From Mixta sp031457955 (GTDB lineage Bacteria; Pseudomonadota; Gammaproteobacteria; Enterobacterales; Enterobacteriaceae): 64,000 bases of DNA. The notes under the pieces are model-generated. The model saw only the letters and a program-made list of their open reading frames with translations. It was not told the origin of the DNA and did not search any database. A program made the translations under genes and the position numbers. Position 1 is the first letter of the stretch. Each line of letters opens with the position of its first letter. This document shows positions 26,632-34,901 of this stretch, one piece after another. The stretch is taken from positions 186,001-250,000 of the forward strand of contig NZ_JAVDXN010000003.1 of the NCBI RefSeq assembly GCF_031457955.1, read 5' to 3'.

Positions 26632-27312
26632 CTAGAGGTTTTTTTCAATGTCATGCAACAGCCGATGCAGCATCGCGCTATCACGCTGCTCCAGCAGGCC
26701 AATCCGCTGTTGTATCCAGTCCGCCAGCTTTTCGTCATCGGCGACATGCAGGCGATCCAGTAGCGCAGCCAGGCGCTGACGCAGCGCATCAAGCTGCCGA
26801 TCGTCTGCCGTAACGGCCGTCGGCGCTACCACTTCCCTTAACGACGCTAACTGATAGCAATAGACCATTACCGCCTGACCTAAATTCAGCGAAGGATAAT
26901 CATTAGCCATTGGGATGCCGGTCAACAGATCCACCTGTTCTAATTCTTCATTGGTTAAGCCGCTATCTTCACGGCCGAAAACCAGCGCCATCCCGCTGAC
27001 CCACTGCTGCTTCTCACGTAAAATCGTTTCTACTTGTTGCGGCGTCGCGTAATAGCGGAATTTCGCCCGGCTGCGTGCGGTGGTCGCGACGGAAAAATCG
27101 ATATCCGCCAGCGCAGCGGTAAGCGAAGGGTAGTGTTGAATATTATCAATGATATCCCCTGCGCCGTGCGCCACGATGCGCGTCGCCGGATCGCGCCAGG
27201 CTTCGCTTTGCACGATACGCAGCTCGGAAAAACCCATGGTTTTCATAGCGCGAGCGGCCGCGCCAATATTTTCCGGACGGGCAGGAGAAACCAGAACAAT
27301 CGGGAAACGCAT
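26632..27312 (-). CDS. yjtD: SPOUT-family tRNA/rRNA methyltransferase YjtD
   Basis: A 226-residue SpoU/TrmJ-like methyltransferase. The trefoil-knot motifs are all present: NIGAAARAMKTMGF, LVFGREDSGLTNEEL and SLNLGQAVMVYCYQL. An ATG at 27312 with TAGGA upstream starts MRFPIVLVSPARPENIG; the longer frame has no ribosome site. It lies upstream of the thr operon, as in E. coli (yjtD, also called lasT). The RNA target is not known to me. The C-terminal 60 residues are a helical extension. Confidence 0.9.
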   Translation of the reverse strand: MRFPIVLVSPARPENIGAAARAMKTMGFSELRIVQSEAWRDPATRIVAHGAGDIIDNIQHYPSLTAALADIDFSVATTARSRAKFRYYATPQQVETILREKQQWVSGMALVFGREDSGLTNEELEQVDLLTGIPMANDYPSLNLGQAVMVYCYQLASLREVVAPTAVTADDRQLDALRQRLAALLDRLHVADDEKLADWIQQRIGLLEQRDSAMLHRLLHDIEKNL

Positions 27313-27722
27313 ATAAATCCTAAAGATAAATTTATGAACAAACATACTGTGGCACGACAATATGTTAAATAATAGTATCAATTACATAACAAATAACTAA
27401 CCAATCAAATTGGCATGGTAAAATTTCAGATTTAACGGGTTTAAACTGTTTAATTAATCAAAACATAAATAACAAAGAAAGATCATGAATAAGAGCTTAT
27501 AAATCAAAATTGTATTTTAATAATTAACTGAGTAAACTTTTGCGCACTATCAGTTGGCTAAGACATAGCTTAAAGCCCAATTATTGTGAGCTAAGCTTGC
27601 ATTCTGGTGAGCATTTTTCACAAAAGTGTTAACGTGCTACACTTGATTTGATATAAGTCAACGAAGCGTTGTTTTAATGCTTATTGGTTGTAGTCTCTGC
27701 TGTTATGTTGCTGTTAATGTAG
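27313..27722. other. AT-rich intergenic region upstream of yjtD and arcA
   Basis: About 400 bp of AT-rich sequence with no supported gene. It should hold the promoters for yjtD (minus) and arcA (plus). In E. coli arcA has several promoters and an FNR site here. I could not pick out a clean FNR palindrome. Confidence 0.4.
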
Positions 27723-27842
27723 CTAGGATAACGGCCATTTGGCACTGCCGGGGCATGCAGGATTCATCCTTGTGGCTGCGCTAACAATGTTGTTGACGTT
27801 GATGGATGGTGCATCAAGAACATAATTCTGTACTTCCGCTAT
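27723..27842 (-). pseudogene. yjjY: yjjY-like frame without a start codon
   Basis: A 40-codon minus-strand frame, ending in TAG at 27725, encodes VQNYVLDAPSINVNNIVS followed by an unrelated tail. From memory, E. coli YjjY (46 aa, divergent from arcA) begins MTKVRNCVLDALSINVNNI. The codon in the ATG position is ATA (27842-27840), with a TGA just before it, so there is no normal start. Either yjjY is decayed here, or the segment is conserved as arcA leader DNA and was never a gene. The comparison rests on recall of the E. coli protein. Confidence 0.5.
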
Positions 27843-27926
27843 TCAGGCAAACACAATTTGCTTTGCCATGCTAACGGCAGTACATCCTGTTTCCGATTTT
27901 GTTGGCAAATTTTAGGTAGCGAACTC

Positions 27927-28643
27927 ATGCAGATCCCGCATATTCTTATCGTTGAAGATGAACTAGTCACACGTAACACGCTAAAAAGCATTTTTGAAGC
28001 CGAAGGCTACGAAGTGTTTGAAGCGACGGATGGCGCAGAGATGCATCAGGTACTGACCGATAACGATATTAATCTGGTGATTATGGACATCAACTTACCG
28101 GGTAAAAACGGTCTGTTACTGGCGCGTGAACTGCGCGAACAGGCAAACGTTGCGCTGATGTTTTTAACCGGGCGCGACAACGAAGTTGATAAAATTCTGG
28201 GTCTGGAAATTGGCGCTGATGATTACATCACCAAGCCGTTTAATCCGCGCGAATTAACTATCCGCGCACGCAATCTGCTTTCACGTACGATGAATCTCGC
28301 CGCAACCAGCGAAGAGCGTAAGCAGGTAGAAAGCTATAAATTCAATGGCTGGGAACTGGATATCAATAGCCGCTCGCTGATCAGCCCGAATGGCGAACAG
28401 TATAAGCTGCCGCGCAGTGAATTCCGCGCCATGCTGCACTTCTGCGAGAACCCAGGAAAAATTCAAACCCGTGGCGATCTGTTGAAAAAAATGACCGGGC
28501 GTGAGTTAAAACCGCACGACCGTACGGTTGATGTCACCATTCGCCGCATCCGTAAACATTTTGAATCAACGCCGGATACGCCGGAAATCATCGCGACTAT
28601 CCACGGCGAAGGCTATCGTTTCTGCGGCGAACTGCAGGAATAG
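27927..28643 (+). CDS. arcA: Two-component response regulator ArcA
   Basis: ArcA represses aerobic respiration genes under low oxygen when phosphorylated by ArcB. The protein has 238 residues, the E. coli length. The receiver domain shows acidic residues (VEDE), phosphoacceptor D54 (VIMDINLPG) and K104 (ITKPFNPREL). An OmpR-type winged helix follows (PHDRTVDVTIRRIRKHFE). The ATG at 27927 follows AGGTAG; a frame 23 codons longer lacks similarity. Confidence 0.98.
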   Translation: MQIPHILIVEDELVTRNTLKSIFEAEGYEVFEATDGAEMHQVLTDNDINLVIMDINLPGKNGLLLARELREQANVALMFLTGRDNEVDKILGLEIGADDYITKPFNPRELTIRARNLLSRTMNLAATSEERKQVESYKFNGWELDINSRSLISPNGEQYKLPRSEFRAMLHFCENPGKIQTRGDLLKKMTGRELKPHDRTVDVTIRRIRKHFESTPDTPEIIATIHGEGYRFCGELQE

Positions 28644-28651
28644 TTCGGCAA

Positions 28652-28673
28652 AACGGCGAGGCCACTCGCCGTT
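28652..28673. terminator. Shared terminator between arcA and creA
   Basis: AACGGCGAG and CTCGCCGTT form a perfect 9-bp stem around GCCA, between the convergent stops of arcA and creA. Four T follow on the minus strand, and a weaker GCTTCCT on the plus strand. Confidence 0.7.
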
Positions 28674-28680
28674 GCTTCCT

Positions 28681-29154
28681 CTAGCGCTGCCACGGCATAA
28701 TGGGGACGGCGCTTAGCGCATTTTTAGGCGATCCCTCTACGACTTTATCTGAATAAGAAAGATAGATAAGCGTGTTCCGCTTCTGATCAAAGAAGCGCAC
28801 GACCTGTAACTTTTTAAACAGGAATGAAGTGCGCTTGCGGAAAACCGTTTCGCCCTGCGCTTTCCCTTGAGCAATACGTTCGTTCAGGGTTATCGGCCCT
28901 ACCTGCTGACAGGAAATCGCTGAATCAGAGGTATCTTCCGCCAGTCCCAGCCCACCCTTAATCCCTCCGGTTTTCGCGCGGCTTACGTAGCAGGTCACAT
29001 TTGTTACATCAGGATCGTCAAAAGCCTCCACCACGATTTTATGGTCAGGCCCAAACATTTTGAACACCGTATCAACCGAACCGATCTCTTCCGCGGCCAC
29101 GCCAGCAGAGAACAAAGTTGCCATCGTTATTATTAAAAATTTCTTTACTATCAT
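28681..29154 (-). CDS. creA: CreA family periplasmic protein
   Basis: A 157-residue exported protein (E. coli CreA length). Its signal peptide is MIVKKFLIITMATLFSAGVAA, with cleavage likely after VAA. The mature part, from EEIGSVDTVFKMFGPDHKIVVEAFDDP to PIMPWQR, is typical CreA/DUF1131-like sequence of unknown function. I start at the ATG at 29154, since a 33-codon upstream extension would bury the signal peptide. In E. coli creA is followed by creBCD; here arcA comes next, so the CreBC sensor system is absent from this locus. Confidence 0.93.
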   Translation of the reverse strand: MIVKKFLIITMATLFSAGVAAEEIGSVDTVFKMFGPDHKIVVEAFDDPDVTNVTCYVSRAKTGGIKGGLGLAEDTSDSAISCQQVGPITLNERIAQGKAQGETVFRKRTSFLFKKLQVVRFFDQKRNTLIYLSYSDKVVEGSPKNALSAVPIMPWQR

Positions 29155-29352
29155 ATTATTACCGTCATCTATTATTAAGTTTATTTGCTCATGCTTTCCG
29201 CTAAGGATAAGCCAGACTAATTTATTGTGCGCTATTTGCCGGGCAGATAGCACAATCCACCAGGTAAAAGCCTCAGCGTTTTTTGCGCATTTAGTGCTAT
29301 GATCCCGCGACTTTGCGTTGCCTGCGCCAATCTAAGTACAAGAGGATGTTTT

Positions 29353-30231
29353 ATGGACCAAGCTGGTATCATTCGCGATTTGCTTGTTTGGCTGGAGAGC
29401 CATCTCGATCAGCCCCTGTCACTGGATAATGTGGCGGCAAAAGCAGGTTACTCCAAATGGCATCTGCAAAGAATGTTTAAAGAAGTCACCAGTCATGCGA
29501 TTGGTGCCTATATTCGTGCCCGTCGTCTGTCAAAAGCGGCAGTGGCATTGCGTCTTACCAGCCGTCCGATTCTGGATATCGCGCTGCAGTACCGTTTTGA
29601 TTCCCAGCAGACCTTTACCCGCGCCTTTAAAAAACAGTTTAACCAAACGCCAGCATACTATCGTCGCTCCTCAGAGTGGAACGCTTATGGCCTGCGCCCG
29701 CCGATTCGTCTGGATAACGCCACGTTGCCGCAAGCGCATTTTGTCACCCTGCCGGAAACCCTGCTGGTAGGACAAACGCAAAGCTATACCTGTGCACTGG
29801 AACAGATTTCGCGCTATCGCGATGAGATGCGCGTCCATTTTTGGCAGCAGTTCCTGCTGGAAACGGATACGGTACCGCCGGTGCTGTATGGCCTGCATCA
29901 GGTGCGCGCCAGCCAGGAAAAGGACGACGAGCAGGAGATCCTGTATACCACCGCCGTGCCCTCCGATCAGCTGGCCAAAACCATGCAGTCCGCGCAGACC
30001 GTTTTGCTGGAAGGCGGCGATTACGTCCAGTTTAATTATGAAGGCCCGCGCAACCAGCTACAGGAATTTATCCTGTTGCTTTACGGTACCTGCATGCCAA
30101 CGTTACAGCTGACGCGCCGTCAGGGACAAGATATTGAGCGTTTCTATACGCACGGCGGCAAGAAGCGCCCCGAGCCGCCGAAAGAGATCCGCTGCGAATA
30201 TTTGATTCCTATCCGCCGTACCGAAACCTGA
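29353..30231 (+). CDS. rob: AraC-family right-origin-binding protein Rob
   Basis: Rob binds the right border of oriC and marbox promoters, and activates stress and multidrug-tolerance genes. The protein has 292 residues (E. coli 289). The N-terminal double helix-turn-helix covers residues 8-106 (SLDNVAAKAGYSKWHLQRMFK, SRPILDIALQYRFDSQQTFTRAF). A GyrI-like effector domain fills the rest. The ATG at 29353 has GAGGA before it and begins MDQAGIIRDLLVWLESHLDQ. Confidence 0.97.
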   Translation: MDQAGIIRDLLVWLESHLDQPLSLDNVAAKAGYSKWHLQRMFKEVTSHAIGAYIRARRLSKAAVALRLTSRPILDIALQYRFDSQQTFTRAFKKQFNQTPAYYRRSSEWNAYGLRPPIRLDNATLPQAHFVTLPETLLVGQTQSYTCALEQISRYRDEMRVHFWQQFLLETDTVPPVLYGLHQVRASQEKDDEQEILYTTAVPSDQLAKTMQSAQTVLLEGGDYVQFNYEGPRNQLQEFILLLYGTCMPTLQLTRRQGQDIERFYTHGGKKRPEPPKEIRCEYLIPIRRTET

Positions 30232-30238
30232 TGATCAC

Positions 30239-30266
30239 CGGGCCCGCATCGCGGGCCCGTTTAATT
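30239..30266. terminator. Terminator between rob and gpmB
   Basis: CGGGCCCGC and GCGGGCCCG form a perfect 9-bp stem around ATC, followed by TTTAATT on the plus strand. The convergent gpmB stop lies at its edge. Confidence 0.8.
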
Positions 30267-30912
30267 AGCGCTGCAGTTCATCCAGCGCGGGCAGATCAAG
30301 ATGCGAAACATCGCCTGCGGTTTCCACTACCCAGCCGGTCGCCAGCCAGGCGCTTTGCTGATGATCGACGCGCGAAAGCGAACAGTTACGCAGCCGTAAC
30401 CGGCGCTCCGCATGAGCGGGCAGCCCGAGCAACGTGCTAATCAGCACGCCCAACGCCATACCATGACTGACCAATAGCGGACGGCTGCCAGCCGGCAGAT
30501 CAAGACAGGCATTCAGCGCCTGATGCATACGTTCCGCCAGCTGCGCCATGCTTTCGCCTTGTGGAATACGACCGTTTTCCGTACCGTTGACTAATGTACG
30601 TCGCCAGCCTTCTTCCTCTTCGCTCAGCGTATCGATCGGACGCTGTTCCAGTACGCCCATATTCAATTCACGTAACCGTGCGTCGAGCGTCACGCTACAG
30701 CCGCAGGCGTCCGCGATAATTTCAGCGGTACGACGCGTGCGTCCTAAATCACTGCTGATAACGTGCGTAATGCCCAGAGACTTCACCCGCTCGCCAACCT
30801 GCCGAGCCTGCTGTTCTCCTTTTTCAGTCAGCGCGCTATCCGACTGTCCCTGAATGCGCCTGGCCGCGTTCCAAACCGTTTCTCCGTGGCGAACAAGATA
30901 GACCTGTAACAT
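30265..30912 (-). CDS. gpmB: Phosphoglycerate-mutase-like phosphatase GpmB
   Basis: A 215-residue histidine phosphatase (E. coli length). The catalytic motif LVRHGETVWN lies at residues 6-15, and the second histidine is in LLVSHGMALGVLIS. Despite its name, GpmB relatives act as phosphatases rather than glycolytic mutases; the true substrate is unsettled. It is convergent with rob and divergent from yjjX. Confidence 0.95.
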   Translation of the reverse strand: MLQVYLVRHGETVWNAARRIQGQSDSALTEKGEQQARQVGERVKSLGITHVISSDLGRTRRTAEIIADACGCSVTLDARLRELNMGVLEQRPIDTLSEEEEGWRRTLVNGTENGRIPQGESMAQLAERMHQALNACLDLPAGSRPLLVSHGMALGVLISTLLGLPAHAERRLRLRNCSLSRVDHQQSAWLATGWVVETAGDVSHLDLPALDELQR

Positions 30913-30963
30913 GCTTTTTTTCCGTTATACTGCGTCAAAATTGCGTAGAAGGTTCAGATAATT

Positions 30964-31497
30964 ATGTACCATGTTGTCGCTGCTACCACCAATCCGGCCA
31001 AAATTAGTGCTATTTCTCAGGCGTTTCATGATGTTTTCGGCGAAGGATCCTGCCACATTGAGGGCGTTGCGGTCGACAGCGGCGTTGCCGCTCAGCCGCT
31101 AACCAATGCAGAAACGCGAACTGGCGCACGCCATCGGGTAATGAACGCACGGCAGGTTCGGCCTGAAGCTGATTTTTGGGTAGCGATTGAAGCGGGCATT
31201 GAAGGTAATGATGCTTTTGCATGGATGGTGGTGGAAGATCACAAACAGCGCGGCGAATCGCGCTCGGCCAGTTTCACCTTACCGGCGTCCATTATGGCGA
31301 GCCTCCATGCCGGTCACGAACTGGGTGAAGAGATGGCGCGCCTTACCGGCATTGAAAATATCAAACACAAAGGCGGCGCGATTGGCGTCTTTACGCAGGG
31401 TTTGCTCACGCGTAGCAGCGTCTACTATCAGGCGTTGGTGCTGGCGCTTTGCCCTTTCCATAACGCTATTTATCAGCAGCCAGCCACGCCGCAATAA
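30964..31497 (+). CDS. yjjX: Inosine/xanthosine triphosphatase YjjX
   Basis: A 177-residue ITPase/XTPase-type house-cleaning enzyme that removes non-canonical purine triphosphates. The N-terminal MYHVVAATTNPAKISAISQAF and the DFWVAIEAGIEG and ENIKHKGGAIGVFTQG segments are family-typical. It ends 6 bp before the convergent trpR stop. Confidence 0.94.
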   Translation: MYHVVAATTNPAKISAISQAFHDVFGEGSCHIEGVAVDSGVAAQPLTNAETRTGARHRVMNARQVRPEADFWVAIEAGIEGNDAFAWMVVEDHKQRGESRSASFTLPASIMASLHAGHELGEEMARLTGIENIKHKGGAIGVFTQGLLTRSSVYYQALVLALCPFHNAIYQQPATPQ

Positions 31498-31503
31498 TCC
31501 GCA

Positions 31504-31824
31504 TCACTTAACCGACAACTGCGCGTCCAGCCACGTCTTTAACGCTGGCGGCGCGGCGCGCAGGCTGTTGGAACCGCGCGTAATCGTCGCAATGCCGACG
31601 CCAAGCTCGTTTTTCAGTTCGCGCTGGCTAATCTCCCCGCGCTGCAACTCCTCAATAATGCGCAGCCGCGTGCCGAACGCCTCGCGCTCGTCCGGGGTCA
31701 TCATCAATTGCAGTAGCGGCAGTTGTAAACCCTGACGGAACGCCTCTTCCAGCAGATTAACAAAGCGCAGCCAGTTTTCATCCTGCGGATCTTCAGTTAC
31801 CGGGATCGGGGAATGTGGATTCAT
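31504..31824 (-). CDS. trpR: Trp operon repressor
   Basis: TrpR binds tryptophan and represses trp, aroH, mtr and its own gene. The protein has 106 residues (E. coli 108), all helical, with the helix-turn-helix SQRELKNELGVGIATITRGSNSL. A perfect operator palindrome lies 6 bp upstream of the ATG and covers its ribosome-binding site. It follows slt in the same direction. Confidence 0.97.
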   Translation of the reverse strand: MNPHSPIPVTEDPQDENWLRFVNLLEEAFRQGLQLPLLQLMMTPDEREAFGTRLRIIEELQRGEISQRELKNELGVGIATITRGSNSLRAAPPALKTWLDAQLSVK

Positions 31825-31830
31825 GAAATT

Positions 31831-31858
31831 CTTCCGTACTCATTGGCGAGTACGGAAG
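31831..31858 (-). promoter_or_regulatory. TrpR operator of trpR (autoregulation)
   Basis: CTTCCGTACTC (31831-31841) and GAGTACGGAAG (31848-31858) are perfect 11-bp arms around a 6-bp centre. They contain the GTACT-N-AGTAC half-sites of trp operators. The arm nearest the gene includes GGAAG, the likely trpR Shine-Dalgarno, 8 nt before the ATG. Confidence 0.85.
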
Positions 31859-31868
31859 AGTAGCATAT

Positions 31869-33803
31869 TCAGTAGCGACGCTGCCACTCGGCATCAGACA
31901 GCAGCTGTTCAGGCTGGCCGAGGAAATGGCGATAATAAGCATCATAAGCCAGCACGTTTTTCACGTAGCCGCGCGTTTCTGAAAAAGGAATGGTTTCGAT
32001 GAAGGCCACCGCATCCAGCTGGCCATTACTGATGCGTTGCCAGGTGCGTACCCTCCCCGGCCCGGCATTGTAAGCCGCAGACGAGAAGATCCGGTTCTGA
32101 TCAAACTGCTGGTAAACATGATCCAGATACTGCGTGCCGATCTGAATATTGGTCTGCGGATCCAGCAGCTGGCTGCTGTTTACGTAGCCCGGTATGCTGT
32201 ACATCTTCACCGTATGGCTGGCGGTAGCGGGCATCACCTGCATTAATCCGGCCGCGCCCACGGGTGAACGCGCTTTAGGATTCCAGGCGCTCTCCTGACG
32301 AGCAATCGCCATGGCATAGCTTGACGGGATAGTTTTATCACGCGTGTATTGGGTAAATTGCTCCTGCCACGCCAGCGGAAAACGTTCGGTAAGATGGTTC
32401 CACAGCTTGCCGGTTATCGTGGCCTGCACGCTCAGATCCCACCAGCCATGGTTCAACGCATAACGCGCCAGCATTTGCTGCTGCGCAGCGGTTTTACTGG
32501 CGACCAGTCGGCTCCACTCGGTGCGCGCCAGGTTATCCATGCCCCAGTACATTAGCTCACGCACGCGAGCAATTTCCGGTCCGTTATCGACGCTGCTATC
32601 TGGCCGCGGCGCGCTATCCACCCGCAGCGGATATTCCACGCCCAGACGCTGCGCAGCGACCATCGGATAGAAGCCACGCTCCTGCATAAGCTTGCGCAGA
32701 ATCTCTTCCGCTTCCTCTTTGCGTCCGCGCTCCAGCAGCAGATCCGCCTGCCAGTACTGCCACTCATCTTTCTGCTTCGCGTCGGGATCCAGCCGCGCAA
32801 TCCAGGTATTTAATCCACGCCGATGGTTATTGCTTAAGGCGAGACGGATACGCCGCTCAAGCAGCGAAGTCGAGGCGCTGCTCATCACCACGCTATCACG
32901 CCAGCGCGCCTGTTCGCTGGTGAGGTCGCCGCTCATCAATTGCCAGGCCACGGCCTCTTTCATCTCCTGCGTTTCTTGCTCGCTCATTTGCTGTAAGCGT
33001 GCCAGCGTGGGGATCATCGCGCGCGCATTTTCCGTATTTTCACGCGCCAGACGCGCCAGCGCTAGCGAGGTCGCCTGGCGGGTAAAGTTGGTTGGCCCTA
33101 CGCCGCGCGCAAAAGTTTCCACCGTAGCGGGATCGTTTTGCAGCGCGACAATGGCATCGGCCATGGTTTGATAATTGGCGGGCAACTGCTTAGCGAGGAA
33201 ATTAACCAGGCTGGTATTGCCCGCGACCATCGCCAGGCGAATACGCTCCAGCGTAGTGATCGGCGTTTGCTCCCCTGCCGCCTGCCAGATCGAAAAGAGC
33301 TTGTCGCAACCGCTCGGCAGCGAGCTACCGCGCAGCCAGATTGACTTCGCCCCCTCCCAGGCGACCTGCTGCTCACCGGTTGCCCATTTGGCGTAATACC
33401 AGTTACAGCGGGCAGCCACCGGCTGCGGCTCCTGCGGGCTAAACGTCAACAGGCCGCGCCAGTCTTCGCGTCGCGCCAGCTCATTAACAAAGCGTGAAGA
33501 GAGCGTACGCACCGGCGGCAAAGTGGGATAGCGTTTAATGAAGTTGTTAACCGCCAGGCTGGTCTCCTGATCGAGATGCTGCGACAGCTGGCGATATTCC
33601 AGATAAGGATAAAGCGGATAATCTTGCAGCGTGGGCATCAGCTGCGCCACGACTTCCATCTGGTTATTATCCCATGCCTGTTTAATTTGCTGATAACGGC
33701 TACGCTGCTCATCCAGCGAATCAGCCAATACGCTGCCGCTAACGGCAAGCAGACAGAAACCAGCCAACCAGTAACGTCCCCTCTCCTTCCTGTGAGTCAC
33801 CAC
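31869..33803 (-). CDS. slt: Soluble lytic murein transglycosylase (Slt70)
   Basis: A periplasmic exolytic transglycosylase that releases 1,6-anhydromuropeptides. The protein has 644 residues (E. coli 645). The start is GTG at 33803 with AGGAG just upstream. A signal peptide ends near VLADSLDEQ. The superhelical U and L domains fill most of the length. The C-terminal lysozyme-like domain has the catalytic Glu in AIARQESAWNPKARSPVGAAGLMQ and the NAGPGRV motif. It is upstream of trpR, as in E. coli. Confidence 0.97.
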   Translation of the reverse strand: MVTHRKERGRYWLAGFCLLAVSGSVLADSLDEQRSRYQQIKQAWDNNQMEVVAQLMPTLQDYPLYPYLEYRQLSQHLDQETSLAVNNFIKRYPTLPPVRTLSSRFVNELARREDWRGLLTFSPQEPQPVAARCNWYYAKWATGEQQVAWEGAKSIWLRGSSLPSGCDKLFSIWQAAGEQTPITTLERIRLAMVAGNTSLVNFLAKQLPANYQTMADAIVALQNDPATVETFARGVGPTNFTRQATSLALARLARENTENARAMIPTLARLQQMSEQETQEMKEAVAWQLMSGDLTSEQARWRDSVVMSSASTSLLERRIRLALSNNHRRGLNTWIARLDPDAKQKDEWQYWQADLLLERGRKEEAEEILRKLMQERGFYPMVAAQRLGVEYPLRVDSAPRPDSSVDNGPEIARVRELMYWGMDNLARTEWSRLVASKTAAQQQMLARYALNHGWWDLSVQATITGKLWNHLTERFPLAWQEQFTQYTRDKTIPSSYAMAIARQESAWNPKARSPVGAAGLMQVMPATASHTVKMYSIPGYVNSSQLLDPQTNIQIGTQYLDHVYQQFDQNRIFSSAAYNAGPGRVRTWQRISNGQLDAVAFIETIPFSETRGYVKNVLAYDAYYRHFLGQPEQLLSDAEWQRRY

Positions 33804-34001
33804 AAGCTCTCCTCTTACTCTTTATCCGATCCGGCCGGATGGCCTGGCTCTCTTCATGCTAACCAGGCGATCGGCGTCGTGCCACGTTCTTCACAAAATT
33901 TACTTTCGGGTCAGGGATCACAGACGCTGCCCGGCGGCGGCTGACGCTGCACTTTTTTAGCGTTAACATAAGGACAAAACAGGCAAACAGGGAACGCGAT
34001 G

Positions 34002-34766
34002 ATGGAAACCCGGCGCGACGAGCGGATTAATAAACTGGCGCAGGCGATCAAGCGCATCGATAAAATTCATCTGAAAGAGGCGGCGCGGCTGTTGAGCGTG
34101 TCAGAAATGACCATTCGTCGCGATCTTAACGAACAGCCCTCCAGCCTGGTTTTACTCGGCGGCTATATCGTCAACGATCCCAAAAGCGCGCACGGACACT
34201 ATTTTGTTTCGGATCAGCAGTCGCATAACGTCAATAAAAAACGCCAGCTGGCGCAGTTGGCCGCAGGCCTGATTGCCCCGAACGATACGGTATTTTTTGA
34301 CTGCGGTACCACCATGCCGTGGGTGATCGACGCAATTGATGAGAACCTGCCCTTTACCGCCGTCTGCTGCGCCATCAATACGTTTCTGGCGCTGAAAGAA
34401 AAAAGCGCCTGTCGCGTTATTCTCAGCGGCGGTGAGTTTCATCCTGATAACGCTGTATTTTCCCCGCACGGCAGCCTCTCTCTTCTGGATGAGATTTGCC
34501 CTGGGCTGGCCTTTATTTCCGCCGCTGGCATCGACGTAAACCAGGGCGCTACCTGCTATAACTTCAATGAACTGCCGATGAAGCAGCGCGCTATGGCGCG
34601 GGCGCAACGCAAAGTCCTGCTGGCTGACAGCAGCAAGTTTAATAAAGTCCTGCCCGCCCGCATTGGTGAACTGGAACGCTTTGATCTGCTGGTAAGCGAC
34701 AGCCGGCCACCGGAGCCGCTGGCTCAGCACTTAGCGCAACAGGACGTGACGCTGCTGCTGCCCTGA
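34002..34766 (+). CDS. deoR: Deoxyribonucleoside operon repressor DeoR
   Basis: A DeoR-family repressor of 254 residues (E. coli DeoR 252). METRRDERINKLAQAIK, the helix-turn-helix LKEAARLLSVSEMTIRRDLN, FFDCGTTMPWVIDAIDENLPFTAVC and GATCYNFNELPMKQ align closely with E. coli DeoR, not just the family. Deoxyribose-5-phosphate is the known inducer. The frame also has an ATG one codon upstream. It is divergent from slt and about 11 kb from deoCABD, which carries matching operators. In E. coli deoR is elsewhere on the map. Confidence 0.92.
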   Translation: METRRDERINKLAQAIKRIDKIHLKEAARLLSVSEMTIRRDLNEQPSSLVLLGGYIVNDPKSAHGHYFVSDQQSHNVNKKRQLAQLAAGLIAPNDTVFFDCGTTMPWVIDAIDENLPFTAVCCAINTFLALKEKSACRVILSGGEFHPDNAVFSPHGSLSLLDEICPGLAFISAAGIDVNQGATCYNFNELPMKQRAMARAQRKVLLADSSKFNKVLPARIGELERFDLLVSDSRPPEPLAQHLAQQDVTLLLP

Positions 34767-34901
34767 AAAATGTTTGCCGTCCGCCAGGCTTATATTGGCC
34801 TGGATGATGGCTGTGATTAAGCAGGGAAAACCGCTAAACTTGCAGTTCTGAGCGGGCAACCTGTCCCGATTACCACACAGACCATAAGAGGCTCATTTCA
34901 C

